NCBI GenBank assembly: GCA_038322815.1
Contig: JBBQGG010000005.1
Coordinates: 23,464-87,463, forward strand
Origin: PALSA-1296 sp038322815
GTDB lineage: Bacteria; Bacteroidota; Ignavibacteria; Palsa-1295
DNA length: 64,000 nucleotides
Reading direction: 5' to 3'
Part shown: positions 44,201 through 54,800 of the stretch, piece after piece
How positions within the stretch are numbered: position 1 is the first letter of the stretch
Layout: each line of letters begins with the position of its first letter
Made by a program: the position numbers and the translations under genes
The notes under the pieces: generated by a model
Told to the model about the DNA's origin: nothing
The model's database searches: none
Seen by the model: only the letters and a program-made list of their open reading frames with translations

Positions 44201-45356
44201 ATAAAATCTTCCTAATCCTCTCCATCGCCATCTCGATATTCTCCATCGAATTCGCATAACTGAAGCGGAGATAGCCTTCACCATATTGTCCGAACGATGT
44301 TCCCGAAAGACACGCAACATTCGCTTCATATAATATTCTATCGGCAAGCAAACGTGAATCCATTCCGGTGCCGGTAATATTCGGAAAAACATAAAATGCT
44401 CCAAGAGGTTTTAAACAGGTGAATCCGGGCATGGAGTTAAGCGCATCAACGATGAGATCGCGGCGGCGTTTGAATTCGGCGACGACATTATCTACCCAGT
44501 CCTGCGGACCGCTTAATGCTTCCATTCCGGCGATCTGAACAAAACTCGTTGCACAGCTTGGTACGTTCGTCTGTAGTTTTGAACAGACTGCTGCAAATTC
44601 CGGCGGCATAATTCCGAATCCAAGTCGCCAACCAGTCATCGCATACGTCTTCGAAAAACCATCAAGAATGATCGTCCTCTCACGCATTCCCGGAAGTGCT
44701 GCAATCGTATGATTGACAAATCCGTCATATACTACTCTCCCATATATTTCATCAGAGAGAACGATAATATTGTTTTTCACCGCAATATCGGCAATACCCT
44801 GCAGATCTTCCATCGTCAAAATTCCGCCTGTAGGGTTTTGCGGAGAATTGATAATGATCATCCGTGTTTTCGGCGTGACAAGTTTTTTTAAGTCCTCGAT
44901 ATCGAAACGAAATCCTTTTTCTTCTTTTAAAACGAGAGGAATAGGGACACCTCCGGCAAGCTCAATACAACTCTCATAAATTGGGAATCCGGGATTTGGA
45001 TAGATCACTTCATCGCCCGGATCAACAGATGCCATGATAGCATAGAACATGACGGGCTTTGCACCCGGGCAGACGAGCACTTCGCTCCAATCGAATTTCA
45101 TGTTGCGGCGATTGCCTTCAACTTCAGCAATTACTTTTCGGAATTCCGGCAATCCCGGAGCAGGACCGTAATGGGTATAGCCATCATCCAAAGCTTTTTT
45201 TGCTGAGGCAATAATATTTGGTGCCGTATCGAAATCAGGTTCGCCGATCTCCAGATGAATAATATGTTTTCCAAGTGCCTCAAGTTCGCGCGCTTTTGCA
45301 AGAACAACGAATGATGTTTCTGTTCCGAGGCGGTTTATGCGGTTGGCAATATGCAT
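44199..45356 (-). CDS. class I/II pyridoxal-phosphate aminotransferase
   Basis: A 385-residue aminotransferase of the AspC/aromatic group. Residues EIGEPDFDTAP near 36-46, GPAPGLPEFRKVIA at 64-77, INSPQNPTGGILT at about 169-181 with the substrate/PLP Asn, SDEIYGRVVY at 201-210, and the PLP lysine Lys236 in LDGFSKTYAMTGWRLG are all in place. A C-terminal YLRFSYANS contains the Arg that binds the alpha-carboxylate. The exact amino acid is not clear. The 3' end abuts the right hairpin of the DUF559 unit; the TAA stop joins it. Confidence 0.92.
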   Translation of the reverse strand: MHIANRINRLGTETSFVVLAKARELEALGKHIIHLEIGEPDFDTAPNIIASAKKALDDGYTHYGPAPGLPEFRKVIAEVEGNRRNMKFDWSEVLVCPGAKPVMFYAIMASVDPGDEVIYPNPGFPIYESCIELAGGVPIPLVLKEEKGFRFDIEDLKKLVTPKTRMIIINSPQNPTGGILTMEDLQGIADIAVKNNIIVLSDEIYGRVVYDGFVNHTIAALPGMRERTIILDGFSKTYAMTGWRLGFGIMPPEFAAVCSKLQTNVPSCATSFVQIAGMEALSGPQDWVDNVVAEFKRRRDLIVDALNSMPGFTCLKPLGAFYVFPNITGTGMDSRLLADRILYEANVACLSGTSFGQYGEGYLRFSYANSMENIEMAMERIRKIL

Positions 45357-45360
45357 TAAG

Positions 45361-45398
45361 AAAATTGAGAATTGAAAATTAAAAAATGAGAAAAAATA
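45361..45398. repeat. degenerate heptamer array (AGAATTG-type)
   Basis: AAAATTG, AGAATTG, AAAATTA, AAAAATG, AGAAAAA: A-rich units with a period of seven, immediately upstream of the aminotransferase gene on the minus strand. Confidence 0.55.
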
Positions 45399-45403
45399 TC
45401 AAC

Positions 45404-45497
45404 TTGTCATTCTGAGCGAAGCGAAGAATCCCGTAACTGATGGTTGACACTTTATTTCTTCACTTCGTTGCTTGGTGACTCCGTTGAGAATGACATA
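45404..45497. repeat. long hairpin, TGTCATTCTGAGCG variant
   Basis: TTGTCATTCTGAGCGAAGCGAAGAATC at the left and GAGAATGACAT at the right are inverted. It is a variant of the TCATTGCGAG class, with CATTCTGAG in place of CATTGCGAG. It lies between the TldE-like gene and the aminotransferase gene. Confidence 0.75.
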
Positions 45498-45501
45498 GAG
45501 T

Positions 45502-46866
45502 TTATACTGCATCCGAGAGCGATGAATAATTAAATCCGCTTAGAACGAGCATCGGAATCAGCATCGGAATTCCGTCCCATCCGTCGCGCGGCGCAGTGAT
45601 GACAGCTTTAGACATATCGGTGACATTTTTGAGCACGGCGATTGGCGATTCATTCCATCGGAAATTTACTACTCCATGTTTGATCTCGCCATTTTCAACC
45701 CAGAAAAGTCCATCGCGCGTTAAACCTGTTTTCAGCAATGTTTGATTATCGACATCGCGAATATACCAGAAACTCGTTATGAGTAATCCTTCAGGTTTTG
45801 CAGTTGCCATGAAATCTTCGGGCAACTGTGCGCCGCCTTCCATGATCATATTTGATGGCCCGGGTATTGCTTTTTTTCCTGTCTTCTGCGCCCAATAACG
45901 GTTGCGTTCGAAGTTTGTGATCTTGCCGTCTTTCACCCAATCGATCTGCTCAGTAGCAAGTCCGCTTTCCCCGTAAATTCCCGAAGGTACAAGCGGATGA
46001 TTCGGATCGGAATACAAATGTATTTTCTCATTCAGCATCTGTTCGCCGAGCGCCGTTCCGCCATTGGCACGGCTAAATGCGCTTCTTCCCTCTTCAGCTT
46101 CACGCGCGCCGAGCGACCATATAAAGTGTTGGATGAGATCAGCGGCAGCACTTGGTTCAAGAATAGTTTTATATATTCCGGGATCCATTTCTTTCGGGCT
46201 TGCCCATGCTGCACATTTTTCAGCTGCCCGATTAATGGCGCGATCCGAATCAAGACGGGCGATTGCTTGCGAAGCCCGTTTATTCCATCCACTCGATGAG
46301 CCGTCTTCATTACGCATCGTCGTGGAAAATGTTGTGCGAGTTTTTTGATCACTAACAAAAAGTCCTTTTGAGTTTCGCATGGCGAATCGCGAAACTGTAG
46401 TCTCTAAAAACCCTGCAGTTATAAATTGTCTTGCTTTCGCTTCTTTGATCGCTTTCTCTGCAACTTTCGCACGTTCTCCTGCTGCGTATGCAGTATCGGC
46501 ACTTGATTCATCAAACTGCGCACTGCGTTTATAAGCTGGTTTATCACTAAGCGGCGGCATTAGTTCTTCGTTATCGGGAGCAAAGCCCGCGATCTCTTCA
46601 GCTTTCTTTACGGCGCGGCTTAATCCATCATCAGATAGATCGTTCGTTGAGACAGATCCGGATTTTTTTCCGTTCGCAGAAGTAATATTAACCGTCGTAT
46701 TTACCGAAGAGCCGCTCGTCGTTACCATATTTGCAGCATACCGCAAATTAGCAGAGTGTGCGGAGTCGATATTCACTTCGCACCATTCTGATTTCGAAAA
46801 ACTAATGACCTTTTTGCTTAGAGCCTCAAGCTCCGAAGAGGTCATGATGTCTTTATTGATTGCCAT
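45502..46866 (-). CDS. TldE/PmbA-like metalloprotease-partner protein
   Basis: A 454-residue protein of the TldD/PmbA family. It lacks the HExxxH motif seen in its neighbour, which is how TldE (PmbA) differs from TldD. Visible family features are SADTAYAAGERAKVAEKAIKEA, the IRDVDNQTLLKTGLTRDGLFWVENGEIKHGVVNFRWNES block and AITAPRDGWDGIPML near the end. Length is normal. In E. coli TldD and TldE form a heterodimer that cleaves unfolded peptides and finishes microcin B17. The tldD gene is directly upstream on the same strand, separated by a heptamer hairpin, so the pair is likely one operon. No microcin-like precursor is seen nearby. Confidence 0.88.
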   Translation of the reverse strand: MAINKDIMTSSELEALSKKVISFSKSEWCEVNIDSAHSANLRYAANMVTTSGSSVNTTVNITSANGKKSGSVSTNDLSDDGLSRAVKKAEEIAGFAPDNEELMPPLSDKPAYKRSAQFDESSADTAYAAGERAKVAEKAIKEAKARQFITAGFLETTVSRFAMRNSKGLFVSDQKTRTTFSTTMRNEDGSSSGWNKRASQAIARLDSDRAINRAAEKCAAWASPKEMDPGIYKTILEPSAAADLIQHFIWSLGAREAEEGRSAFSRANGGTALGEQMLNEKIHLYSDPNHPLVPSGIYGESGLATEQIDWVKDGKITNFERNRYWAQKTGKKAIPGPSNMIMEGGAQLPEDFMATAKPEGLLITSFWYIRDVDNQTLLKTGLTRDGLFWVENGEIKHGVVNFRWNESPIAVLKNVTDMSKAVITAPRDGWDGIPMLIPMLVLSGFNYSSLSDAV

Positions 46867-46869
46867 TTT

Positions 46870-46944
46870 CAGTAGGGAGTAGTAAGTAGTTAGTAGTAAG
46901 TAGTCAGGGTTTGCCTGACTACTTACTACTACTACCTACTACTT
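46870..46944. repeat. heptamer array pair (AGTAGTA / ACTACTT)
   Basis: CAGTAGG, GAGTAGT, AAGTAGT, TAGTAGT, AAGTAGT, then CAGG, a GTTTG loop, CCTG, and the complement arm ACTACTT, ACTACTACTACCTACTACTT. The arms pair to a long hairpin between tldD and the TldE-like gene. Confidence 0.88.
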
Positions 46945-46974
46945 ATTTAATTATAAAAAAATTCATTATTAACA

Positions 46975-48615
46975 TCAGTCCATATCATAATCCATCATCC
47001 CGCCCTTAGCATTCGCCGATTGTGATTTTGTGTTGATCACCTGGATATTTGAAAAGCGCGCTGCGGGACAACCGTGACTTAGCGGGTTTGACTGCATCGG
47101 TTCGCCTTTGCCGTCATTCATCGCGCCGCCGAGCATATACTCACTCTTATCACAAACCATTTCCAGATTCTTCCAGAATTTTTGCGTCGTTGCCTGATAC
47201 GCTACATCACGTAACATGTGCCCCAATTTTCCGTCTTTGATCTCGTATGCTACTTGCCCGGTGAATTGAAAATTATATCGCTGCTGATCAATTGAATAAC
47301 TTGAATTGCCTTTGATAAATATTCCTTTTCCCGTATCTTTAATAAGATCGTCAAGTGACATTTTCTTATCATTTGGTTTCAGACTGACATTGGGCATTCT
47401 TTGGAATGGTACGCTCCACCAACCTTGGGCATAACTTTGTCCGTGCGACTTTTTATCGCCGATAAGCGAAGCCTGTTCACGAGTTGTCTGCGTATCGATG
47501 AGTTCACCTTTTTCGATGAGCTTATACTCTTCACATGGAACGCCGTCATCATCGAAGCCGCATGTTGCAAGTCCGCCTTCTTGTGTTCTATCGGCAACGA
47601 TATTTAATTGATCGCTTCCATAGGTCATGCCGTTAATATCTTTTTTGCGGACAAAACTTGTGCCTGCAAAATTTGCTTCATAACCTAAGATACGATCAAG
47701 CTCAGTAGGATGCCCGATACTTTCATGGATCGTCAGCCAGAGGTGCGTCGGATGCAACACAAGATCGTACTTGCCGGACTTAACGCTTTCTGCAGTAAGC
47801 TTTTCTGTAGCTTCGGCAACTGCAACAGCAATTTCTTCTTTATAAGGATACTCTTCCACATACTCAAAACCTTTTCCCTGCGGAAGAACAAAAAGCGCAC
47901 GGCTGGCGAACTCGCCTTTAGCCGGATCGCTCATTGTGATTCGTGTAGATGGATCAATGCGCGTGATCTCCTGCCAGATCTTGGAGCCTTCGCTAGAAGC
48001 AAAATATTTTTCTTCACGCGCAGAATGTAATCCTGAATGAATAAACATTTTCTTTCCGGTAGGTTTTGCTGCAAGAGCAAGTGCGTGCACTCCTAAGAGA
48101 AAATCGGCGCGCTCTTTAAATGAAACATCGAAAGGATTTTTCTTGATCGGAGTTTTCCATTCTGCGGTTACTGGGCTAACAGGACAAAGTGCAAGTGGTT
48201 CAGTACGCAGCTTCGCATTTGCCGAAGCCATTTGTACGGCTTCATCAACGGCACGTTTGCCGCTTGCTTCGTTGACGTTTCGCGTTGCAGTAAATCCCCA
48301 TGTGCCGTCTTTAATAACGCGAATCCCGATACCATAGGAATCATTGGCGGAAATTCCGGTAATAATATTATCGCGGGCGCTGACCGATTCCGAAAGATAG
48401 CGAACAATACGAATATCGCAATACGATGCACCAAGCGAGCGAGCATAATTGATCAACTGATCTGCAAGTGATTGCTCAGGCATCGAAGGTTTTGTGAGCG
48501 AGCCATCAAGAGGCTTGGAATTCATCCGCGCTGCACGAGCAACTTGAAGATCAAGTCCGCTAAGAGCAAGTGCACCGGTTGCCAGCGCACCTTTAAGAAA
48601 TATTCTGCGATCCAT
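46975..48615 (-). CDS. tldD: TldD-like metalloprotease with Tat-type signal
   Basis: The start ATG 48615 gives MDRRIFLKGALATGALALSG, a twin-arginine type signal (RRIFLK then a hydrophobic stretch), unusual because TldD is normally cytoplasmic; the longer frame to 48702 has only noncoding-looking residues. The 546-residue protein has the TldD catalytic motif HESIGH (His297, Glu298, His302) and the usual family regions, e.g. DRTQEGGLATCGFDDDGVPCEEYKLIEKGELIDTQTTREQAS. With the TldE-like protein encoded downstream it should form the peptidase heterodimer. If the signal is functional, TldD would be exported folded, but the TldE-like partner has no such signal, which does not fit a simple model. 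Longer than E. coli TldD (481 residues) mainly at the N-terminus. Confidence 0.9.
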   Translation of the reverse strand: MDRRIFLKGALATGALALSGLDLQVARAARMNSKPLDGSLTKPSMPEQSLADQLINYARSLGASYCDIRIVRYLSESVSARDNIITGISANDSYGIGIRVIKDGTWGFTATRNVNEASGKRAVDEAVQMASANAKLRTEPLALCPVSPVTAEWKTPIKKNPFDVSFKERADFLLGVHALALAAKPTGKKMFIHSGLHSAREEKYFASSEGSKIWQEITRIDPSTRITMSDPAKGEFASRALFVLPQGKGFEYVEEYPYKEEIAVAVAEATEKLTAESVKSGKYDLVLHPTHLWLTIHESIGHPTELDRILGYEANFAGTSFVRKKDINGMTYGSDQLNIVADRTQEGGLATCGFDDDGVPCEEYKLIEKGELIDTQTTREQASLIGDKKSHGQSYAQGWWSVPFQRMPNVSLKPNDKKMSLDDLIKDTGKGIFIKGNSSYSIDQQRYNFQFTGQVAYEIKDGKLGHMLRDVAYQATTQKFWKNLEMVCDKSEYMLGGAMNDGKGEPMQSNPLSHGCPAARFSNIQVINTKSQSANAKGGMMDYDMD

Positions 48616-48823
48616 AGAGTTTATGGTTATAAAAAAGCAAGAATGAGAACGCGAAGCAGGCTTGAGGCGTTCGGAGGCAAAAATCATTCTTCCGGTAGCC
48701 AATGGAGTATATACTATTCGCGTACAATCAGTTGAACGTGCCTTTGATTTAAGAGTCGTGGTTAACAGGTAGTCATATAACCTCGTACATCGGACTTTTC
48801 CAAAAATTCTGTGTTACCTTCGC

Positions 48824-51763
48824 GTGAGAATTTCCCGATCTATATGGTTCATCCTTGCTGCTTTGCTCCTTTTTAGTGACGTGCACAATGTTTCTGCGCA
48901 GTGGAAAAATATAGCGCCGAATATTGTAACACCTCCGTATTCTCTCTTTGGCGCAATAAGCTATCATAACGGAACGATCATTGCCGCTATTTCCGGAACG
49001 GCTATCTGTATAAGCTCTGACGATGGAATATCCTGGCAAACGGTCCCAGCTCCTTATGCTGTCGGTGATCAACCTCAGGATGTTGATATTTTTGATGGAC
49101 AAAATGCAATAATTGCAACGTATAAATCGGGTCTTTATATCACCCATGACGGGGGTTTGACATGGACAGCAACCGGATTGATAACCTCTTTGAATGCTGC
49201 AAAATTTCTCGGGACTTCCAAAGATATTATTGCTGCTGCACCATTTGGCCGTTTACTTATTTCCCACGATGCAGGGATTACATGGAATCAAATTTCATCA
49301 TCAGGTAGTACCGGGCAAAATGATGTTCAGGTCAGAAGAAGCGACCTTTCGATCTATGCTTCAGAAACCGGCGGAAATTCCGGAGGCGGGAATTTCGGAT
49401 ATATTAATTCCACAACCGATGGCGGCACCACATGGAATCAATCTGCCGGCAGATTTAATACTGATGCGCATAGCTTCGCAATTGATCCATGCAATGATAG
49501 CTTAGTATATGTTATCAACGAAGCTACTTTTAATCCCGGACCCGATGGCTTTGGGCACATATTTTATTCGCATAATAGCACTAAGACATTTACGAATGTG
49601 AATGCTATGGATATAAAGTATTATTGCGGATCTATTGTATGCGCAACGGGAGGGACACTATATCTGCAAACACAGACCGGCGATGGAATCCTTCGTTCAA
49701 CAGATCGTGGCGTTACGTGGAAATCAATAGGCGGACCAAATGGATTCTCCGATTGCCGCCTTGTTTGTTGTAAAGATGATACTACTATTTTTGCCGTTGA
49801 CAATAATGGAAGCATTTGGAAAACGATTAATAGTGGCGGAGACTCAGTTACCTTTAATCACGGCAATGGTTCTCTGTTGGTAACCCCTAATATCTTGTTC
49901 GATAATGATACGGTTTACTGTAGTGATTCTGTTTCGCGGCTGCTTACGTTTGCTATTTCCGGCTGTCCGCCTCCTACTATTACTGGTTTATCATTCTCCG
50001 GAAAGGACGCATTGAACTATAGCGCCGGCAAGGTTTTACAAAACTCTGTAAGCATTACATTTACACCAAAAAAGTTAGGGAATCATCGTGGGTTACTTAT
50101 TCTAAATTTAAGTAACGGTAAACAGGATACCGTCCTTCTGAAAGGTTATAATGACAGTAAACCCCCTCAATACTCTTTTTCACCAAAAATCCTATTTTTA
50201 AACGATACAATTCGATGTATTGATTCGATCGTGTGTAAAATCGCATATCTGACTTCCGGCTGTCTCCCCCCAACAATTACCGGATGGTCAGTAGTGGGGA
50301 TGGATTCATTAAGTTATAGTGTCGGTAGCTATACACAACATTCACTCGATGTTGCTTTTACTCCAAAAAAATTAGGCGATCACACTGACACACTGTTAAT
50401 AAATCTGAGTAATGGCAATCGTGATACCATCATACTCAAAGGGTATAATGACAGCAAACCATTTCAGTATTCTTTTACTCCTGCGCCGCTTTTCTTAAAT
50501 GATACTGTAACGTTATGCGATACACTAGTACAAAAAGCAGTGCTGAGAACAAGTGGATGTTTGCCAAAAATTATTTCGCAAGGCATCACGGGCGACGGTC
50601 CAAATAATTATAGGATCATAAGGTCGATAAATGAACCGCTTGTTTCCGGAGACAACTTTGATCTTTGAATTCAAACCAAATACCGGAGGAGTTCATCATG
50701 CCGTTTATGAAGCTATTCTTAGCGATGGCACAAAAATATCTCTGCCACTTGAAGGTGTGGGAAAAGATGCTCCTTCACTTTTTCTTTCGATCCTCCTTTA
50801 CTGTTTACGTCTGATAGTCTTTACCTTTGTTCTCCGGGTCTGGGAAATAAAGTTCTTATCTCTGTAGCCGGCTGTCGAATACCGAATGTTATTTCTCAGA
50901 TAATAAGCGGGACTTCCTCATCTGATTATACGATAATCCGCAGTGTCAATAATACGATCAACCATTCGGATTCACTGCTGATCAATTTTAAACCAAGTGC
51001 AGGTGGTATACGCAAAGCAACATTGATTCTCACCTTTTCAGATGGATCTATCGTGAACATACCACTTCAAGGCTTTGGTATCGATCCTCACCAACTGGTT
51101 TTAACAACAAATGACCAAACAACGAATACAATAGGAGGCACAGTCGATGTCCCTATCACCATCGGTGGTCTTGACCATGATGAAGATGTAGATCTTGTAA
51201 TGCATTATAATAATGAGCTAACATATCAAGGCTCCTATTCACCGGCGAATATTCAAATGGATATACCGGGAAGTCAATGGAGCGGAAGATCGAAATTGCA
51301 TATTACACAGGTAAAACCGAATACAATCGCAGGATTTGCAAGGTTTGATGTATTCAATGATTCGCTATCGAAATCGCAAGTGAGGTTCGATTCTGTTACA
51401 GTGCCGACTGCCGTTGTTCCTTGTCAGTATATTATACCTGAATTTGCGACAAGCACTATTACACCTCCCTTCAACTGCGGTGCTGATATTATTTCCAGGT
51501 TCTTACACAATGGCACTGTGCCACAACTGAGCATTAATCCTAATCCAACAAGCGGAGAAGTTTTGATCAGCGCAACGCAAAAACTTGGCGAAGTAAGCGT
51601 TGATGTGTATGATATGCTTGGTATCAAGCGAAGTGCGGGTACTCTTTCGCTTGGGAAGAATTCTCCCGCGAAGTTTATACTTCCGGAGGTGAATGGAGTG
51701 TATAATCTACGGATACGCTCGGCGGAAAAGAGTTGGGATTTGAGGGTGATCGTAAGCCGGTAG
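48824..51763 (+). pseudogene. T9SS-sorted BNR/Ig-like surface protein, two frameshifts
   Basis: One gene in three pieces. It starts at GTG 48824 with a signal peptide (MRISRSIWFILAALLLFSDVHNVSA). Residues about 30-330 are Asp-box/photosystem-assembly-like repeats (SSDDGISW, THDGGLTW, STDGGTTWN, STDRGVTWK). Then come four repeated domains of about 100 residues, each with a SGC(L/P)P segment and ending in a Gly-Tyr/Phe/Val-Gly linker. The frame shifts once near 50650 (an extra T in AACTTTGATC; removing it aligns the repeats without gap) and back near 50780 (a missing base in a T-rich stretch). The last piece, to 51763, ends with a T9SS type A sorting domain (INPNPTSGEVLIS ... YNLRIRSAEKSWDLRVIVSR). 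With both indels repaired it would be about 980 residues. Confidence 0.8.
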
Positions 51764-51860
51764 GTCCGGAGTTATTGTGTGAGCATGTCACAGTTTTAAC
51801 TTTCTCGAAGTCTAAAGCTGCATCTACCGATGACATGTATTCCTCTTCCGATTCACAGTC

Positions 51861-54800
51861 CTAATGTACTACTTCCAATTTCTGGGATATCACTCCGTCT
51901 TCCGATGAAAGCAATACATAATATATTCCTACAGGAAATCCTGCGATCGGAATTTCAGTCCGCAGTGTATTTGCACTAATCTCCCTGTGATAGAATTCCC
52001 TTCCGAGCACATCGGTGACATGCAGTGTGCTTTTCCTCTTAAGTGTTGATGGGAATGTGGCAGTGACAGAATATCCTGAAGCAGGATTAGGGTTAAGCTT
52101 TAACATACCAGCCTGTGGCTCTGCATTATACGCAACTGCTGATATTAAGGCACCTGTCCCCGATAGATAGGAAAAATTCTTAATTGAGTTTGCAAAAGAT
52201 CCTCCAAGATCAGTGCCGAAGGTCAGCGTTTCGCTGAATGGCCCTTCTTTTTTTGGATGGAAGCAGACCTTGATATTTGCACTACCATTTTTTGGAATCG
52301 TGAGCGGAAGTGTTGCAAGAGAGAGTACAGAGATATCAAAATCTGTGGTATCTGAAAGTTTCACCGAGAGAAGTTTATAGGGGTTGTTGCCAACGTTGCG
52401 GACAGAAATATCTTTGCAATACTCCTTGCCGACGGCAACATAACCGAACTCCGCATCCTCAGCAAGGATCAACCCCGTCGAACCATGAGCATCAAGCGAA
52501 ATAGAAAATCTAAAGCAATCAGTTTGTATTCGAATAGAGTCACGGTGGCGCAATGTATCATTTGCAGTATAACAAACTTGCAATGTATCCGAGCCTTGTG
52601 GGGCAATGAGATGTGGGAAAGGCTTTGTTGGCACTACGATAGTAAACGCATTTCCATTATTTTGCAATTGAGCGGATTGAATTTTTATTGACGGGCTTCC
52701 AATTGCAGCAGTGTTTTTAAATACGAAGGTTGTGCAAATCTGCTGCCCGACCGATTTTACAGGGAACACGATGCTATCGGCTCTGCCCAATGACTGCGGA
52801 TCAGTTGAAACAGTCAATGTAGGAGCTTTATATTGTAAGGGAATATACACGGCATTTCCTCTATTATCTACCATCGCAAGAGGCGCTGAAGCTGCCGCAA
52901 GAGCATTAGTCACATTTATATCGAAGCAGAAATTTTGTTTCGGATCACCCTGCGGATGATACTCACCATTGGTATACCAATCTGCATTCGTATCTAAAAT
53001 TGCATTCTGCGCTTTTGATCCGGGAGAAAAATAAATACCATCCGGATCGTCAACAAGCATAATTGTTCGGATTCCCGGATCATTCGATGAAGTATCATGA
53101 ACGCAAATATGCCAACTCGAACATTTCGAAGTAGAATCGATGGTTACTACTAACGTAGGTTCCCCTCCGGTATTCAACAGCATTCCTGCCGGTGCGGCGT
53201 ATTCATGCGGAATGTTCGGCGGAGTATTCGATCCCAAGCCTGTTTCGGCAACATCACGCATTTCATAAAAATATACCATGAAAGGAAATTCGGAAGTAAA
53301 ATAATACGGAGCGGGGGGTGAAAGCGGCGCTGCATATAATTTATATTGAATTCCGCTTAAAGAGGCATCCGATCCGGATATGTTCGGGTAAGAATTTACT
53401 TTAACAAGCGAGGCAAGCGAAGTGGGTGCACCACCGCTTATTGACATTTTAATATCCGCAAAGTGATCACTTATAATATTGATATAGGGAAGATCAATTA
53501 TTTGAAATATACTGCCATTATCAATAAGATTGAATGAGTAAAATTTTTTCCAATGCGATCTCGGCACAACGGTCATCATCGATGGCGCAGGCCAGGGCTT
53601 CGATTTACTTTCACTCCGTTCATCGTATTGCATAACACTGATCTTTTTGCCATTCGTCGAAAATGTTTCTGTGGGACCGGTGACCTCTTTTTTCTCTGCA
53701 AAATTAAAACGAGTTACAGCGTGATCTTCGCCATCCGATCCAATTGCAAGGTGTACCTGCGCTGTGGATTTATCATCGAATGAATAAATACGATATGTAT
53801 CGCCATGCCCTACATCGCCGTATGCTTGTGCTTCTACAAGAGGAATAGAAATATAGCCGCTTGAATCCCATAATTCATACGGCACCATCTGCTCTACCAT
53901 GTAATCGCGACCTTCAATAGAATAGGGATCAACACCACCCAGCCCAAAAAACGCATTCTCATGACCTGAGATCACTTCAACAGGATTACTCGATTCGATT
54001 ATAGAACCTGACATATCATTTTCACTGTCATCACCATTGGACTTGACAAGATACGTCTGCCCTTTATTAATTGATATACTATAAGGAATTGGCGTATGTG
54101 AACTTCCTAATCCGTGGATTGCACCCGGATGCCCGGTTGTTGTCGAAGTTGCAGGAGTGATCTGTACGGTCGTACCATTCATTGTACCGATAATGATAAA
54201 TGCGCCGCCTGAAATATTATTATTAAGTATATGTCACTCTCCCGGATTATCATTAAAAGATGCAGCAACATATTCTTTACCGAGTGCAACCACAGGAAGG
54301 GCAAGGTAACTGCCTCCGGAGCATGGCCCGACGCTCAGATATTCGACCGTGATCGGACGTTTTGATGTAATATGGCAAGATTTACTCTGCGCAGCATCGA
54401 TGGTCTCGTCGATCTTCATCGCATCACGGTTCAAAGGCACTTTTAATGATCCTTTAGCGGTGACACGGTAAATCTTTGGCGGCAATTCAGTCCCAAATTC
54501 ATCATAATAGGATATACTTATCTCATTCTCATAATAGGTATTGATCATCGCATAGGTAAAAAAGAACTGGCTTGCACCGGTATTATAATTTGGAAAGAGC
54601 ATCGCCAAATAAAACTCCCGACCTTCATTTGATAAGCCATTGTGAATTGCCATCGCATGAATACTACCTGTCATCCCTAAGGAAAAATAAGCTTCGTTCT
54701 TATAAAGATAATCACCGGGTACTTGTACAATATAAGAGTAAGAATTCCCTGTTCTAACAGGACCGATGGGAGCAGCGCCATTAGGGACAGAGATTGTCAC

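Larger units (their letters stand above)
43499..44201. mobile_element. hairpin-flanked DUF559 nuclease unit
   Basis: About 700 bases bounded by inverted copies of one sequence. The left end reads AAGACCTCTCCC, then a CCCTCTCCAT/ATGGAGAGGG hairpin; the right end, read on the minus strand, gives AAGACCTCTCCC and a CCCCTCTCCAC/GTGGAGAGGGG hairpin. A direct copy of the left end lies at 44012-44056, just after the nuclease gene, and a variant CCTACTCCAC/GTGGAGTAGG hairpin lies at 44091-44116. The unit sits between two minus-strand genes; the stop codon of the aminotransferase is the first base triplet beyond the right end. No transposase is present. This is a MITE- or REP-like unit carrying its own nuclease. 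Confidence 0.7.

Noticed and set aside
54234..54236. TGA recoded as a sense codon or selenocysteine
   Set aside because: TGA is a normal stop elsewhere in the window (for example, the YVTN propeller and the epimerase). No SECIS-like structure was evident, and the residue is not at a known Sec site.
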